Assembly: GCF_001562055.1 (NCBI RefSeq)
Contig: NZ_LLWE01000024.1
Coordinates: 248,001 to 312,000, forward strand
Direction: 5' to 3'
Source: Polycladidibacter stylochi
GTDB lineage: Bacteria > Pseudomonadota > Alphaproteobacteria > Rhizobiales > Stappiaceae
Length of the DNA: 64,000 nucleotides
Shown piece after piece: positions 9,666 to 18,567 of this stretch. The notes beneath the pieces are model-generated. The model saw only the letters and a list, made by a program, of their open reading frames with translations, made no database searches and was not told the origin of the DNA. Numbering within the stretch: position 1 is the stretch's first letter; each line of letters begins with the position of its first letter. Position numbers and translations under genes: made by a program.

Positions 9666-10631
9666 ATGAGTTCATTCGAAAATGGTCGGGGCAAAATTTA
9701 CAATAGCATTACAGAAACGATTGGTAACACACCGCTTGTACGGCTTGATAAGATCGCCAAGCAGCATGGTGTGAAGGCAAACATTCTTGCAAAACTAGAA
9801 TTTTTTAACCCGATTTCCAGTGTGAAAGACCGTATCGGCGTTGCTATGGTGGAAGCTCTGGAAGCAGAAGGTAAAATCTCGCCCAATAAAACCACTTTGA
9901 TTGAGCCAACCTCTGGTAATACCGGTATTGCCTTGGCTTTTGTTGCTGCTGCCAAGGGGTATCGCCTGATTTTGGTCATGCCTGAAACAATGTCTATAGA
10001 GCGGCGTAAAATGCTTAAGTTGCTCGGTGCAGAGCTGGTCCTGACAGAAGGTCCGAAAGGTATGAAGGGAGCGGTTCAAAAAGCTGAGGAACTCAATAAA
10101 GAAATTGAGAACTCAATCATACCGCAACAGTTCGAAAACCCTGCGAACCCTGAAATTCACCGCAATACAACAGCTGAAGAAATCTGGAACGATACACAAG
10201 GCCAAGTAGACGCTTTCGTCTCTGGTATTGGTACAGGTGGCACGATTACCGGTGTGTCGCAGGTACTCAAACAACGCAATCCAGAGGTAAAGGTGATTGC
10301 AGTTGAGCCGGAAGCCTCACCAATTCTCTCTGGTGGCGCACCCGGTCCCCATAAAATTCAAGGTATCGGTGCGGGCTTTGTGCCGGGCGTGTTGGACACG
10401 ACAGTTTATGACGAAATCATTCAAATCGCTAATGACGATGCTTTTGCGACATCGCGTGAACTCGCCAAAACCGAAGGTGTACCTGTGGGGATTTCATCTG
10501 GCGCAGCCTTAAAAGCCGCAATTGAGCTTGGTCAACGTGATGAAATGGCTGGTAAAAACATTGTGGTTATTATTCCAAGCTTTGCAGAGCGTTATCTCTC
10601 AACCGCATTGTTTGATGGCCTGGAAGGCTAG
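9666..10631 (+). CDS. cysK: Cysteine synthase A (O-acetylserine sulfhydrylase)
   Basis: PLP-dependent synthesis of cysteine from O-acetylserine and sulfide. The protein has 321 residues. The PLP lysine is in [11 protein letters not shown] (about K51), the substrate loop is [10 protein letters not shown], the phosphate-binding loop is GTGGTITG and the C-terminal PLP-ring serine is in VGISSGAAL. The ATG at 9666 is chosen over the GTG at 9663 because AGGAAG lies 6-7 bases upstream of it. It is preceded by a terminator and a palindrome, so it is probably transcribed alone, and it converges on folC. Confidence 0.95.
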   Translation: MSSFENGRGKIYNSITETIGNTPLVRLDKIAKQHGVKANILAKLEFFNPISSVKDRIGVAMVEALEAEGKISPNKTTLIEPTSGNTGIALAFVAAAKGYRLILVMPETMSIERRKMLKLLGAELVLTEGPKGMKGAVQKAEELNKEIENSIIPQQFENPANPEIHRNTTAEEIWNDTQGQVDAFVSGIGTGGTITGVSQVLKQRNPEVKVIAVEPEASPILSGGAPGPHKIQGIGAGFVPGVLDTTVYDEIIQIANDDAFATSRELAKTEGVPVGISSGAALKAAIELGQRDEMAGKNIVVIIPSFAERYLSTALFDGLEG

Positions 10632-10658
10632 GATCCAATAAACCTTGATCAAGACAAG

Positions 10659-10681
10659 GGTAGGCAATTCTTTTGCCTACC
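10659..10681. terminator. Hairpin between convergent cysK and folC
   Basis: A 9-bp stem GGTAGGCAA/TTGCCTACC with a 5-base loop. Its right arm covers the folC stop codon. Neither strand has a good U tract after it, so it may only weakly terminate or may protect the mRNA 3' ends. Confidence 0.45.
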
Positions 10682-12023
10682 TTGGCGGCGTGCCGTTTTT
10701 ATCCAGCACCTCTCCCGCTAAATAAAGCGAACCACCAATAAGCACACGTGGAGCTTCTGCCCCGTCTAGCGAGAAACCGCGAATTTCCTGCAAAGCACTT
10801 TCCAACGAAGAAACGGCGATGGCCTCAAGCCCTGTTTCCTGCGCATATTCACAGAGCTTTTCAGGTGAAATACCCACACTACTTGTTGTGATGGGAACAC
10901 AAATAACCTTTTGCACAAGGCCATTAAACGCCGTGAAATAGCCCTGCGGGTCCTTTGTGTTGAGCATACCGCAAATCATGTAGGTTGGCCGCGATGCCTT
11001 TTCCTGTAAATCCGCAAGGAATAACGAAATAGCACGCCCCGCATCCGGGTTATGGCCACCATCAAGCCAAAGTTCACTGCGTAGCGGTAACTCGTCTACA
11101 ATTGCCCCGTCAAAAATAGGCTGCAAACGTGCAGGCCACTTTGTTTCTTTCAATGCCTTGCTGATGATATCCGCATCATCTGGTTCGCGTAGCAAGCCGA
11201 TTTCGCGCAGTGTTGCTAAGGCAAGGCTGGCATTTTGTAGCTGATGCAATCCGGCCAAACGCGGTGGGTTGAGGTCCATTAGGCCGTAATCATCTTGAAA
11301 AACAAGTGACCCGGCTTCTAGGTGGCCAGAAAAGTGTTGTTGGGCAATTTTCAAGCTGGCAGCTTGGCGTGCCGCTTGCCGCTCGATAACGGCCTCGACT
11401 TCTTCAACCTGCTCGGCACATATCACAGGTACACCATGCTTAATGATGCCTGCCTTTTCTTTGGCAATGCCAGAAAGGGCACTACCTAGAAAATTCTCAT
11501 GATCACGCGATATCGGTGTAATCACACAGGCCGCAGGCTTTGCGACCACATTTGTGGCGTCATAAAGCCCGCCAAGGCCAACCTCTAAGATTAAATAGTC
11601 CGCAGGTTCTTGCGCAAAAATATGCAATGCCGTGGCTGTTGTGGCTTCGAAAAAAGTGATTTCCTCACCATTGTTAGCTTTTGCAACTTCATCAAGCGCT
11701 TTTAACAGACGTGTATCAGACACAAACGCACCGCTTACACCTAAACGAATACGTTCGTTGAAATTCACAAGGTGGGGAGATGTGTAAACATGTACCCGCT
11801 TATCTATAGCGCTCAATAATGCACGAATATACGCACCTGTTGAACCCTTGCCATTTGTACCGGCAATGTGAATGACAGGGGGTAGTTTGTCTTGGGGACG
11901 CCCCAAAGCTTCGAGCAAGCGATTCATTCTGTCCAAAGAAAGGTCGATTTCATTGGGGTGAAGAGCCATGAAACCGGCAAGTGATTCTTTCAAAGTGGAC
12001 ATATCGTGCTCTTGTTTCGCCAT
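10677..12023 (-). CDS. folC: Bifunctional folylpolyglutamate synthase / dihydrofolate synthase
   Basis: Mur-ligase-family enzyme that adds glutamate to dihydropteroate and to reduced folates. The protein has 448 residues. The P loop is GTNGKGST (about residues 55-62), the central domain has the EVGLGGLYDATN and ISRDHENFLGS motifs, and the C-terminal glutamate-ligase domain has WLDGGHNPDAGRA. Start choice is uncertain: the ATG at 12023 has no ribosome site and lies 16 bases past the U run of a terminator-like hairpin, while an in-frame ATG at 12002 has AAGAG just upstream. The usual partner accD is directly upstream, but the hairpin between them suggests partial uncoupling. Confidence 0.94.
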   Translation of the reverse strand: MAKQEHDMSTLKESLAGFMALHPNEIDLSLDRMNRLLEALGRPQDKLPPVIHIAGTNGKGSTGAYIRALLSAIDKRVHVYTSPHLVNFNERIRLGVSGAFVSDTRLLKALDEVAKANNGEEITFFEATTATALHIFAQEPADYLILEVGLGGLYDATNVVAKPAACVITPISRDHENFLGSALSGIAKEKAGIIKHGVPVICAEQVEEVEAVIERQAARQAASLKIAQQHFSGHLEAGSLVFQDDYGLMDLNPPRLAGLHQLQNASLALATLREIGLLREPDDADIISKALKETKWPARLQPIFDGAIVDELPLRSELWLDGGHNPDAGRAISLFLADLQEKASRPTYMICGMLNTKDPQGYFTAFNGLVQKVICVPITTSSVGISPEKLCEYAQETGLEAIAVSSLESALQEIRGFSLDGAEAPRVLIGGSLYLAGEVLDKNGTPPR

Positions 12024-12039
12024 TATTCAAAAGGACAAT

Positions 12040-12069
12040 AAAAAAGCCCGGCAAATTGCCGGACTTTGT
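12040..12069 (-). terminator. Terminator-like hairpin between accD and folC
   Basis: The core stem CCGGCA/TGCCGG closes a 3-base loop and is extended, across one mismatch, by AAAG/CTTT. On the minus strand it is followed by a run of six T. It starts about 20 bases after the accD stop and ends about 16 bases before the first possible folC start. Confidence 0.7.
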
Positions 12070-12089
12070 TCATCAAGCGCAAAATAGAT

Positions 12090-13022
12090 TTAAGCGCCAA
12101 AGCTTTCTTGACCAGCTTCACTTTGCGGTGCAGACAGCGCCAAAGTTTCTTTAGGAAGTTCTGGCAAAAGCGTTTCCCGCTTCATCAACAAGTTACAAAG
12201 CTGGGAAATGGTTTCTTTCATGTCGTGGCGATGCACAACCATATCCACCATACCATGGTCGCGTAGATATTCTGAACGCTGGAAGCCTTCAGGCAATTTT
12301 TCGCGAATGGTTTGTTCAATCACGCGCTGGCCAGCAAAGCCGATAAGTGCGCCCGGTTCGGCAATATGAACATCACCCAGCATAGCATAGGATGCAGTAA
12401 CACCGCCGGTTGTCGGGTTCGTAAGCACCACAATGTAAGGCAAGCCGGCATCGCGTAGCATTTGCACAGCAACAGTAGTGCGTGGCAACTGCATGAGAGA
12501 CAAAATACCCTCTTGCATCCGCGCGCCGCCGGAAGCTGCAAACATAACGAATGGTGTCTTGTTGGCTACAGCTGTTTCCATGCCGCAAATGATAGCTTCA
12601 CCTGCAGCCATGCCAAGCGATCCACCCATAAAGGCAAAATCCTGAACAGCAGCAGTTAAGTCGTAGCCATTGACTTTACCTTTTGCCACCAGAACGGAAT
12701 CTTCCAGCTCTGTTTTGGCTTTGGCATCCTTCAAACGATCTACATAGCGCCGTTGATCGCGAAATTTTAGCGGATCAACGGCGACTTCCGGGGTTTCAAC
12801 TTTTTCAAAGTTGCCACCATCAAAGAAATACTCAAGCCGTTTTTTCCCCGCTATGCGCATATGGAAATTAGAATTAGGAACAACCCACTGGTTGGCTTCC
12901 AAATCACGGTGGAAGACCATTTCGCCAGATTCTGGGCATTTGATCCAAAGGTTTTCCGGCACGTCGCGCTTTTCAAGAAAGCTGCGGATTTTCGGCCGAA
13001 CAAGGTTATTAATCCAGTTCAC
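12090..13022 (-). CDS. accD: Acetyl-CoA carboxylase carboxyltransferase subunit beta
   Basis: Beta subunit of the carboxyltransferase that moves CO2 from biotin to acetyl-CoA, the committed step of fatty acid synthesis. The GTG at 13022 gives the family N terminus [12 protein letters not shown] and 310 residues. The frame is open to 13085, but the extra 21 residues look non-family. The crotonase-like core with [19 protein letters not shown] and [11 protein letters not shown] is intact. The N-terminal four-Cys zinc ribbon of the E. coli protein is reduced to a single Cys in [10 protein letters not shown]. It sits between trpA and folC on the same strand. Confidence 0.94.
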   Translation of the reverse strand: MNWINNLVRPKIRSFLEKRDVPENLWIKCPESGEMVFHRDLEANQWVVPNSNFHMRIAGKKRLEYFFDGGNFEKVETPEVAVDPLKFRDQRRYVDRLKDAKAKTELEDSVLVAKGKVNGYDLTAAVQDFAFMGGSLGMAAGEAIICGMETAVANKTPFVMFAASGGARMQEGILSLMQLPRTTVAVQMLRDAGLPYIVVLTNPTTGGVTASYAMLGDVHIAEPGALIGFAGQRVIEQTIREKLPEGFQRSEYLRDHGMVDMVVHRHDMKETISQLCNLLMKRETLLPELPKETLALSAPQSEAGQESFGA

Positions 13023-13101
13023 AGGCAGCCCGCCAGTTGTTGCTATTGTTATCAAATCATCGTGCCTGACCCTAACGCCAAGCAACTAAAAAATCAAAAG
13101 G

Positions 13102-13944
13102 CTATTTTGTGGCTCTATTTACGCCGCTGCGTAGTTCTTTAACCACATCCGTTACAGCTTGCAAGGTTGTGTCTGTTGCTTGCCCATTTTCATCAAGGCT
13201 TTTACGAACAGCTTCAACCAATACCGAACCAACAACAACGCCATCAGCATGCGCCCCAATGTCCTCTGCCTGCTTGGCGGTTTTAACCCCAAAGCCCACA
13301 GCAACCGGTAGCGACGTATGTGATTTAATTCTATTCACTGCCGTTGTTATTTCGCTGGTTTGCGCACCTTTTGCACCCGTAACACCGTTGACAGAAACGT
13401 AGTAAACGAAACCTGACGTATTTTCCAGTACTACGGGTAAACGTTTATCATCAGTTGTGGGTGTTGTTAGGCGAATGAAGTTCACCCCGGCTTTTAGCGC
13501 CGGTATACATAATTCATCATCAGCTTCCGCAGGCAAATCAACAACAATCAGCCCATCAACGCCAGAAGCTTTCGCTTCTTCAACAAATTTTGCGGGTTCA
13601 CGAACAAAGATAGGGTTGTAATAACCCATTAAAACAATTGGGGTATCCTGATCTTGCTCTCTAAATTTACGCACCATGGCAAAGGTTTTTTCCATGGTAT
13701 GCCCTTGCGCCAATGCCCGCTGGGTGGAAAGCTGAATAGGAACGCCCTCGGCCATTGGGTCTGAAAATGGCATGCCAAGTTCGATAATATCGCTACCAGC
13801 GGCAGGCAAAGCGTTAAGAATGGCCTGTGATGTTTCCAAGTCTGGATCACCAGCACTGATAAATGTAACGAGTGCGGCGCGTCCTTCTGCTTTAAGCTTT
13901 GCAAAGCGGCGATCAATTCGAGTTTCTGTCATATTTCCAGCCAT
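13102..13944 (-). CDS. trpA: Tryptophan synthase alpha chain
   Basis: Splits indole-3-glycerol phosphate into glyceraldehyde 3-phosphate and indole, which passes to TrpB. The TIM barrel of 280 residues carries [11 protein letters not shown] (strand 1), [14 protein letters not shown] with the catalytic Glu and Asp, the loop [11 protein letters not shown] and the phosphate-binding GFGVKTAKQ and GVVVGSV. The start could also be the ATG at 13932, which gives the usual [11 protein letters not shown] terminus. It heads a trpA-accD-folC run on the minus strand and is separated from trpFB by about 10 kb. A short dyad lies 19 bases upstream of the start. Confidence 0.96.
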   Translation of the reverse strand: MAGNMTETRIDRRFAKLKAEGRAALVTFISAGDPDLETSQAILNALPAAGSDIIELGMPFSDPMAEGVPIQLSTQRALAQGHTMEKTFAMVRKFREQDQDTPIVLMGYYNPIFVREPAKFVEEAKASGVDGLIVVDLPAEADDELCIPALKAGVNFIRLTTPTTDDKRLPVVLENTSGFVYYVSVNGVTGAKGAQTSEITTAVNRIKSHTSLPVAVGFGVKTAKQAEDIGAHADGVVVGSVLVEAVRKSLDENGQATDTTLQAVTDVVKELRSGVNRATK

Positions 13945-14239
13945 GGCGAGTAGAATACTTAAACCTCATAGTGAGGTATATTGATGTAGAAGCCTAATAC
14001 CTGTTCTGTCAATCAAACCACCTAATTTAAAGGAATAATTTATATCCGCAAATCCGAAGTTTTCTTCAAGAATTCATAGGCTGTAATTTCAAAACTATTA
14101 CCTTTCTTCGCATAGTAAAATCAATTTAGACCAGTAAACCTTCAGATAACCATACAAACTATTAAGGCCAGAAATTATGCGGCTTCAGTAAAATACTAAC
14201 CTGTCCGGTGTTTAGTTATCCCAAAAAACGGAGGTACAG
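13945..14239. other. Intergenic region with dyad between trpA and the DUF3302 gene
   Basis: An AT-rich divergent promoter region without a credible gene. The only clear structure is ACCTCA-TAG-TGAGGT (13963-13977), a 6-3-6 inverted repeat just upstream of trpA that could be an operator. An AACGGAGG ribosome site near 14227-14234 serves the following gene. Confidence 0.5.
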
Positions 14240-14596
14240 GTGTACGACGCATTAAGCTGGCTTGCTCTTGGGATTGTTTTTTTTGTGTTTTTCGTTTTTG
14301 TCTATGGAATTGTGTTTATTCATGACATTCCAGCGAAAATCGCAGAAAAAAGACATCACCCACATGCTGATGCTATTCATGCGGCAGGGTGGGTATCGTT
14401 ATTTACCTTGCATGCTTTGTGGCCGTTTTTATGGATTTGGGCCATGGCCTATCAGCCCAACCGCGGATTTGGTTTTGCTGCAGCAAAAGAAGGTGAAGAA
14501 AAATCACTAGATGAAAAACTCAGTGAGCTTGAAAGCCAAATGAGCAACCTTCAGCAAAAAATAAAAGAAAACAAGAAAGAGGGAGATCAGTTCTAA
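14240..14596 (+). CDS. DUF3302 family inner membrane protein (YiaW-like)
   Basis: A small membrane protein of 118 residues starting with GTG behind a strong GGAGG. It has a long hydrophobic helix at about 5-30, a conserved histidine-rich loop (EKRHHPHADAIHAAGW), a second helix at about 50-68 and a charged coiled-coil tail (about 80-112, heptad-like EKLSELESQMSNLQQKI). The layout and the HlyD-family neighbour match the E. coli yiaW-yiaV pair, in which DUF3302 proteins accompany a membrane-fusion-type protein. The stop and the next start overlap as TAATG. The family's function is not known; a role in envelope stress or export is only a guess from context. Confidence 0.75.
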   Translation: MYDALSWLALGIVFFVFFVFVYGIVFIHDIPAKIAEKRHHPHADAIHAAGWVSLFTLHALWPFLWIWAMAYQPNRGFGFAAAKEGEEKSLDEKLSELESQMSNLQQKIKENKKEGDQF

Positions 14597-15723
14597 TGGA
14601 AACCCTCATGCTGTTAACCTATGCAGCTCTTTGTGTGGTTGCATTTAAGGTGCTTAAAATACCAGTCACCGGATACACGGTTACAACAGCCTCGATTGGT
14701 GGCTTTTTATTGGTGGGGGCAATTATTGTTGCCATGAATTACAGCCACCCAACAGCAACAGTGGCACGTACTTTTTATCGAACCACACCAATTATTTCCA
14801 CACATAGGGCACTGGTGGTCGATGTTTGGGTGAAGCCCAACACACTTCTTCATAAGGGAGAAAAGCTGTTTGCAGTTGACAGTTTTCCCTTTGAAACTCA
14901 GCTAAGAACGCTAAAAGCCCGCCGGGCACAAGTGGTTGCTGACTATGAGGGAAAGAAACAAGCACTTATAGAGGCAGAGGCACAAGTTAAAACGGCAAAG
15001 GCCTCTTTGGAGTTAGCGCGAATACGCTTTGATGACGCTCGAGACTTAGCGACAAAAGATGTTGGTACAGTTGCCGCAGTCCAATTTAGAGAGCAAGAAT
15101 TAGAAAGCGCACTCGCGGCACTGCAAAGTGCATATGCAGCCAGAGAAACTGCCAGAATAACTGTGAATACAAAAGTTGCAGATGGTACAGTTGCTGAAAT
15201 AGAAGAAATTGATGCGCTAATTGCAAAAGAAGAATGGAACATCAAGCATGCAACGATATTTGCTCCGGAAGATGGTTATGCGACTAATTTTGCAATAAAA
15301 CCGGGGTTTATGGCGCGTCGTTTATTCCCCTCAATGGTGTTTATTAGCAAGCAACGCCGGGATGTTGTTGCAAGTTTTTTGCAAATTCATATGCAGCAGC
15401 TAAAACCGGGTGATGAAGTGGAAGTTGCTTTTATTGGTATTCCGGGAAGAATCTTCAAAGCGAAAATCTATCAGTTGGTCGACTACATCGCCGCAGGCCA
15501 ACTCGAGCCTACTGGAACACTAATTGCGCCCGAAACACGTGCAGCTCCAGGGAGAATAAATGCGATAATAAGAATTGAAGATGATATGTCACAATTCGAT
15601 TTGCCAGGCGGTGCATATGCGCATGTTGCTGTTTACACAGAAACACTTGTACCGCTGCAAATTATTCGCCGTATATTACTGCGTATGCAGGCGTGGTTGA
15701 ACTACCTCTCATTCGACCACTAA
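14596..15723 (+). CDS. HlyD-family membrane-fusion-type secretion protein (YiaV/YibH-like)
   Basis: A periplasmic adaptor-like protein of 375 residues. Two N-terminal membrane segments (about 4-20 and 27-48) precede a biotinyl-lipoyl-like half motif (VDVWVKPNTLLHKGEKLFAVD). A long alpha-helical hairpin follows (about 100-215, rich in Ala, Glu and Lys). The second half of the lipoyl domain (IFAPEDGYATNFAIKPG) and a beta-barrel region come next. It is translationally coupled to the DUF3302 gene. No transporter or outer-membrane factor gene is adjacent, so the partner is unknown. The fold is clear; the substrate is not. Confidence 0.82.
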   Translation: METLMLLTYAALCVVAFKVLKIPVTGYTVTTASIGGFLLVGAIIVAMNYSHPTATVARTFYRTTPIISTHRALVVDVWVKPNTLLHKGEKLFAVDSFPFETQLRTLKARRAQVVADYEGKKQALIEAEAQVKTAKASLELARIRFDDARDLATKDVGTVAAVQFREQELESALAALQSAYAARETARITVNTKVADGTVAEIEEIDALIAKEEWNIKHATIFAPEDGYATNFAIKPGFMARRLFPSMVFISKQRRDVVASFLQIHMQQLKPGDEVEVAFIGIPGRIFKAKIYQLVDYIAAGQLEPTGTLIAPETRAAPGRINAIIRIEDDMSQFDLPGGAYAHVAVYTETLVPLQIIRRILLRMQAWLNYLSFDH

Positions 15724-15737
15724 CGATAATGCAGCCG

Positions 15738-15776
15738 TTTTTTCTAGGCCCAATGAAAGCAAAGGGCCTAGAAAAA
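15738..15776. other. Long hairpin between convergent HlyD gene and trpS
   Basis: A 13-bp near-perfect stem TTTTTCTAGGCCC with its complement (15739-15751 and 15764-15776) and a 12-base loop. The T tract is in the 5' arm and the A tract in the 3' arm on either strand, so it lacks the U tail of a standard terminator. It may be a 3'-end stabiliser. Confidence 0.5.
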
Positions 15777-15784
15777 TGGTGTGT

Positions 15785-16870
15785 TTACGAACCATAGCGG
15801 CTTTCTAAAAAGCCCATGATACGGCGTACATCGTGCAGTACCGGTTCGGCAATGGCACTGGCCCGCTCTGCGCCGTCCTTCAGCACCGCATCGATAGCTG
15901 AAGCATCGTTCATCAAACGGGTCATCTCGCCGTTCATAGGGGCGAGCTTCTCGACTGCCAGCTCAGAAAGCGCAGGCTTGAATGCCGAGAACTGCTGTCC
16001 GCCAAACTCGCTCAGCACATCCGCTTTGCTTTTGCCGGAAAGCGCAGCGTAAATGCCCACAAGATTATCGGCCTCGGCGCGACCTTCCAGCCCGTCAACT
16101 TCGCTTGGCAGCGCGTCAGGATCAGTCTTGGCTTTCTTGATTTTCTTGGCAATTGTGTCGGCATCGTCTGTTAGGTTGATGCGGGACAAGTCCGAAGGAT
16201 CAGACTTGGACATCTTCTTATTGCCATCACGCAGGCTCATAATGCGGGTTGCTGGCCCTGCAATCATTGGCTCGGTCAAAGGAAAGTAAATTTCCTCCGG
16301 TGCCTCATGGCTTGGTTCAGGGTTCGGTACACCAAGGCCCAACTCCTTGATTTGATCGGCAAAGTCGTTGTTAAACTTCTGCGCAATGTCGCGGGTCAGC
16401 TCCAGATGTTGTTTTTGATCATCGCCAACCGGCACGTGCGTCGCCCGGTAAGCCAGAATGTCCGCTGCCATCAGGTTGGGATAGGCGAACAGACCAACAG
16501 AAGCATTTTCTGCGTGTTTTCCGGCTTTGTCCTTAAACTGCGTCATGCGTTTCAGCCAGCCCATACGCGCGACACAGTTGAAAATCCAAGCCAGTTCAGC
16601 GTGCTCACGTACTTGGCTCTGATTAAAGATAATTGCCTTTTTGGGGTCAATGCCGGCTGCCAGATAAGCTGCGGTAACTTCGCGCGTGGCGCGGGTCAGC
16701 TCTGCTGGGTCTTGCCATACAGTAATTGCATGTAAATCAACGACACAATAAATGGAAGGCATCTGGTCTTGCAAAGGCACAAAGCGTGAGATGGCACCAA
16801 GGTAGTTGCCAAGGTGTAAGTTACCGGTGGGTTGAACACCGGAAAAAACGCGACTTTGAATGGTCGTCAT
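15785..16870 (-). CDS. trpS: Tryptophanyl-tRNA synthetase
   Basis: Class I aminoacyl-tRNA synthetase charging tRNA-Trp, 361 residues. The ATP-binding HIGH-type motif appears as [13 protein letters not shown] (about 15-27) and the KMSKS motif as [10 protein letters not shown] (about 218-227). The Rossmann core contains [16 protein letters not shown] and the tryptophan-pocket region [16 protein letters not shown]. The ATG at 16870 gives the expected N terminus. It is the last gene of the trpS-murJ-glnD group on the minus strand, but a terminator ends murJ first, so it probably has its own promoter in the 132-base gap. Confidence 0.96.
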   Translation of the reverse strand: MTTIQSRVFSGVQPTGNLHLGNYLGAISRFVPLQDQMPSIYCVVDLHAITVWQDPAELTRATREVTAAYLAAGIDPKKAIIFNQSQVREHAELAWIFNCVARMGWLKRMTQFKDKAGKHAENASVGLFAYPNLMAADILAYRATHVPVGDDQKQHLELTRDIAQKFNNDFADQIKELGLGVPNPEPSHEAPEEIYFPLTEPMIAGPATRIMSLRDGNKKMSKSDPSDLSRINLTDDADTIAKKIKKAKTDPDALPSEVDGLEGRAEADNLVGIYAALSGKSKADVLSEFGGQQFSAFKPALSELAVEKLAPMNGEMTRLMNDASAIDAVLKDGAERASAIAEPVLHDVRRIMGFLESRYGS

Positions 16871-16983
16871 TGAATAATCCCTAGGTTACGGCCTGTTGGA
16901 AGGGCCTCAAGTGGGCTGGAAATTGCGTGGTTGTTATGGCGAGTTTGGCCGCTTTTCGCAAGTGCAGGCAGGTTCCACAGCTG

Positions 16984-17015
16984 GAAAAAATGGGAGTGCG
17001 CGTCATCGGCGCACT
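16984..17015 (-). terminator. Rho-independent terminator of murJ
   Basis: A 7-bp stem AGTGCGC/GCGCACT (16995-17001 and 17009-17015) followed on the minus strand by CCCATTTTTTCC. It overlaps the murJ stop codon. Confidence 0.75.
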
Positions 17016-18562
17016 ATGCGCTTCGTGTGCCCCAACAGATCAACAGCGCCGCTCAGCTGTACAAACAATGCAAATGAGGCAACGCCAACCAGCACCAGCG
17101 CCATAAGCGCCGCAAAGCGGACAGCAAAAACACCTTGCCACAGATAAGTCGCTAGGGCCCCCTCAAGCAAATACACAACCCCGCCCATCAATACGCTGGC
17201 CAGCAGTAACAGTGGCACCCGCCGCATCAGAGCCGCATCAAGCTGAAAGTGTCCTCGCCGCCACAAACTCACACCCAGCAGCGCAGCGTTTACCCAGCCC
17301 GCAGCTGCGGTAGCAACTGCAATACCTACATGGGAAAGCAATGGAAACAGTGCTAGCGAAAGCCCCACATTGACCACCATGGAAGCTGCTGCAAAGTGCA
17401 TTGGCGTCTTGGTATCTTCACGCGCAAAATAACCTGGAGATAGCATCTTAATCAGCACAAATGCAGGCAAACCAAACGCAAAGGCGCGCAGAGCCGCTGC
17501 CGTTTGCGCCACAGCCTCAGCGCTGAAGGCCCCGCGCTGGAAAAGAACAGCCACGATTGCATCAGGGATAATCAGTAGGGCAAGCGTAGCTGGAAGCGTG
17601 AGCGCAAGCGCAAACTCCATAGATCGGTTTTGCGCGTGCAATGCTGCTTTGTGTTCGCCCGCGCGTAGTTGCTGGGTTAAGCTTGGCAGCAGCACCACCC
17701 CTATGGCAATGCCCACAACACCAAGTGGTAATTGATAGACCCTGTCGGCATAGTACAGATAAGAGTTGGCGCTCTCCTGCAACGAGGCGATAATCGTGCC
17801 CACAGTGACGTTTATCTGCGTGATCCCGCCCGCCAGAATTCCGGGCACACCAAGCACAAGTAGGCGCTTAACCCCTTTGGTAAAGCGTGGTCGCAACACC
17901 GGAACGGAAAAGCCAACCCGCCGCAAATCCACCAGCACCAAAAGCAGCTGCACCACGCCGGCAACAGCAACGCCCCAAGCGAGCAATATGCCGGTGCTGC
18001 GGTCTGAAAGATCGCCCAAAGCCCAAACAATCACAAAAACACAGATCATAACGACATTCAGCATCACCGGCGCCAGGGCAGCCATGAAAAAACGCCCAAG
18101 ACTGTTCAAAATACCACTGACAAAGGCCAGGAGGGACATAAAGATCAGATAGGGAAAGGTGATGCGCGCCATAAGCGTGGTGAGTGCGAACTTGTCCGCT
18201 TCACTGCTATAGCCTGGCGCAAGAACCAACACCAACAGAGGCATAGCAATTTGTGCCAATGCCGTAATTAACAGCAAAACGCTTAGTAGCCCTGCCCCGA
18301 CTTCACCGGCAAATTGCCGTGCGCCGCGCTGGCCTTCTTCTTCCAACTTACGGGCAAACAGCGGCACAAAGGCAGAGTTAAATGCCCCTTCCGCGAACAA
18401 GCGCCGAAACAGGTTGGGTAAGCGAAAGGCAACCACGAAAGCATCTGCTACCGGCCCAGTACCAACGGTTGCCGCCAGCATCACATCACGAATGAAGCCG
18501 AGCAGACGGCTTAACAGGGTTGCACTACCAACTTTGGCAAAGTTCTTTATCAGCTTGGACAA
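17003..18562 (-). CDS. murJ: Lipid II flippase MurJ (MviN)
   Basis: A MOP-superfamily integral membrane protein of 519 residues that flips lipid II across the inner membrane for peptidoglycan synthesis. About 14 hydrophobic segments are visible. The N terminus has the family pattern (SATLLSRLLGFIRDVMLA), followed by the charged-pocket region FRLPNLFRRLFAEGAFNSAFVP. Conserved PGILAGGITQINV and FAREDTKTP segments are intact. It follows glnD with a 5-base gap, so the two share a transcript. The pair murJ-glnD is common in alphaproteobacteria, linking envelope growth and nitrogen signalling only by location. Confidence 0.94.
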   Translation of the reverse strand: MSKLIKNFAKVGSATLLSRLLGFIRDVMLAATVGTGPVADAFVVAFRLPNLFRRLFAEGAFNSAFVPLFARKLEEEGQRGARQFAGEVGAGLLSVLLLITALAQIAMPLLVLVLAPGYSSEADKFALTTLMARITFPYLIFMSLLAFVSGILNSLGRFFMAALAPVMLNVVMICVFVIVWALGDLSDRSTGILLAWGVAVAGVVQLLLVLVDLRRVGFSVPVLRPRFTKGVKRLLVLGVPGILAGGITQINVTVGTIIASLQESANSYLYYADRVYQLPLGVVGIAIGVVLLPSLTQQLRAGEHKAALHAQNRSMEFALALTLPATLALLIIPDAIVAVLFQRGAFSAEAVAQTAAALRAFAFGLPAFVLIKMLSPGYFAREDTKTPMHFAAASMVVNVGLSLALFPLLSHVGIAVATAAAGWVNAALLGVSLWRRGHFQLDAALMRRVPLLLLASVLMGGVVYLLEGALATYLWQGVFAVRFAALMALVLVGVASFALFVQLSGAVDLLGHTKRIVRR

Positions 18563-18567
18563 TACAT

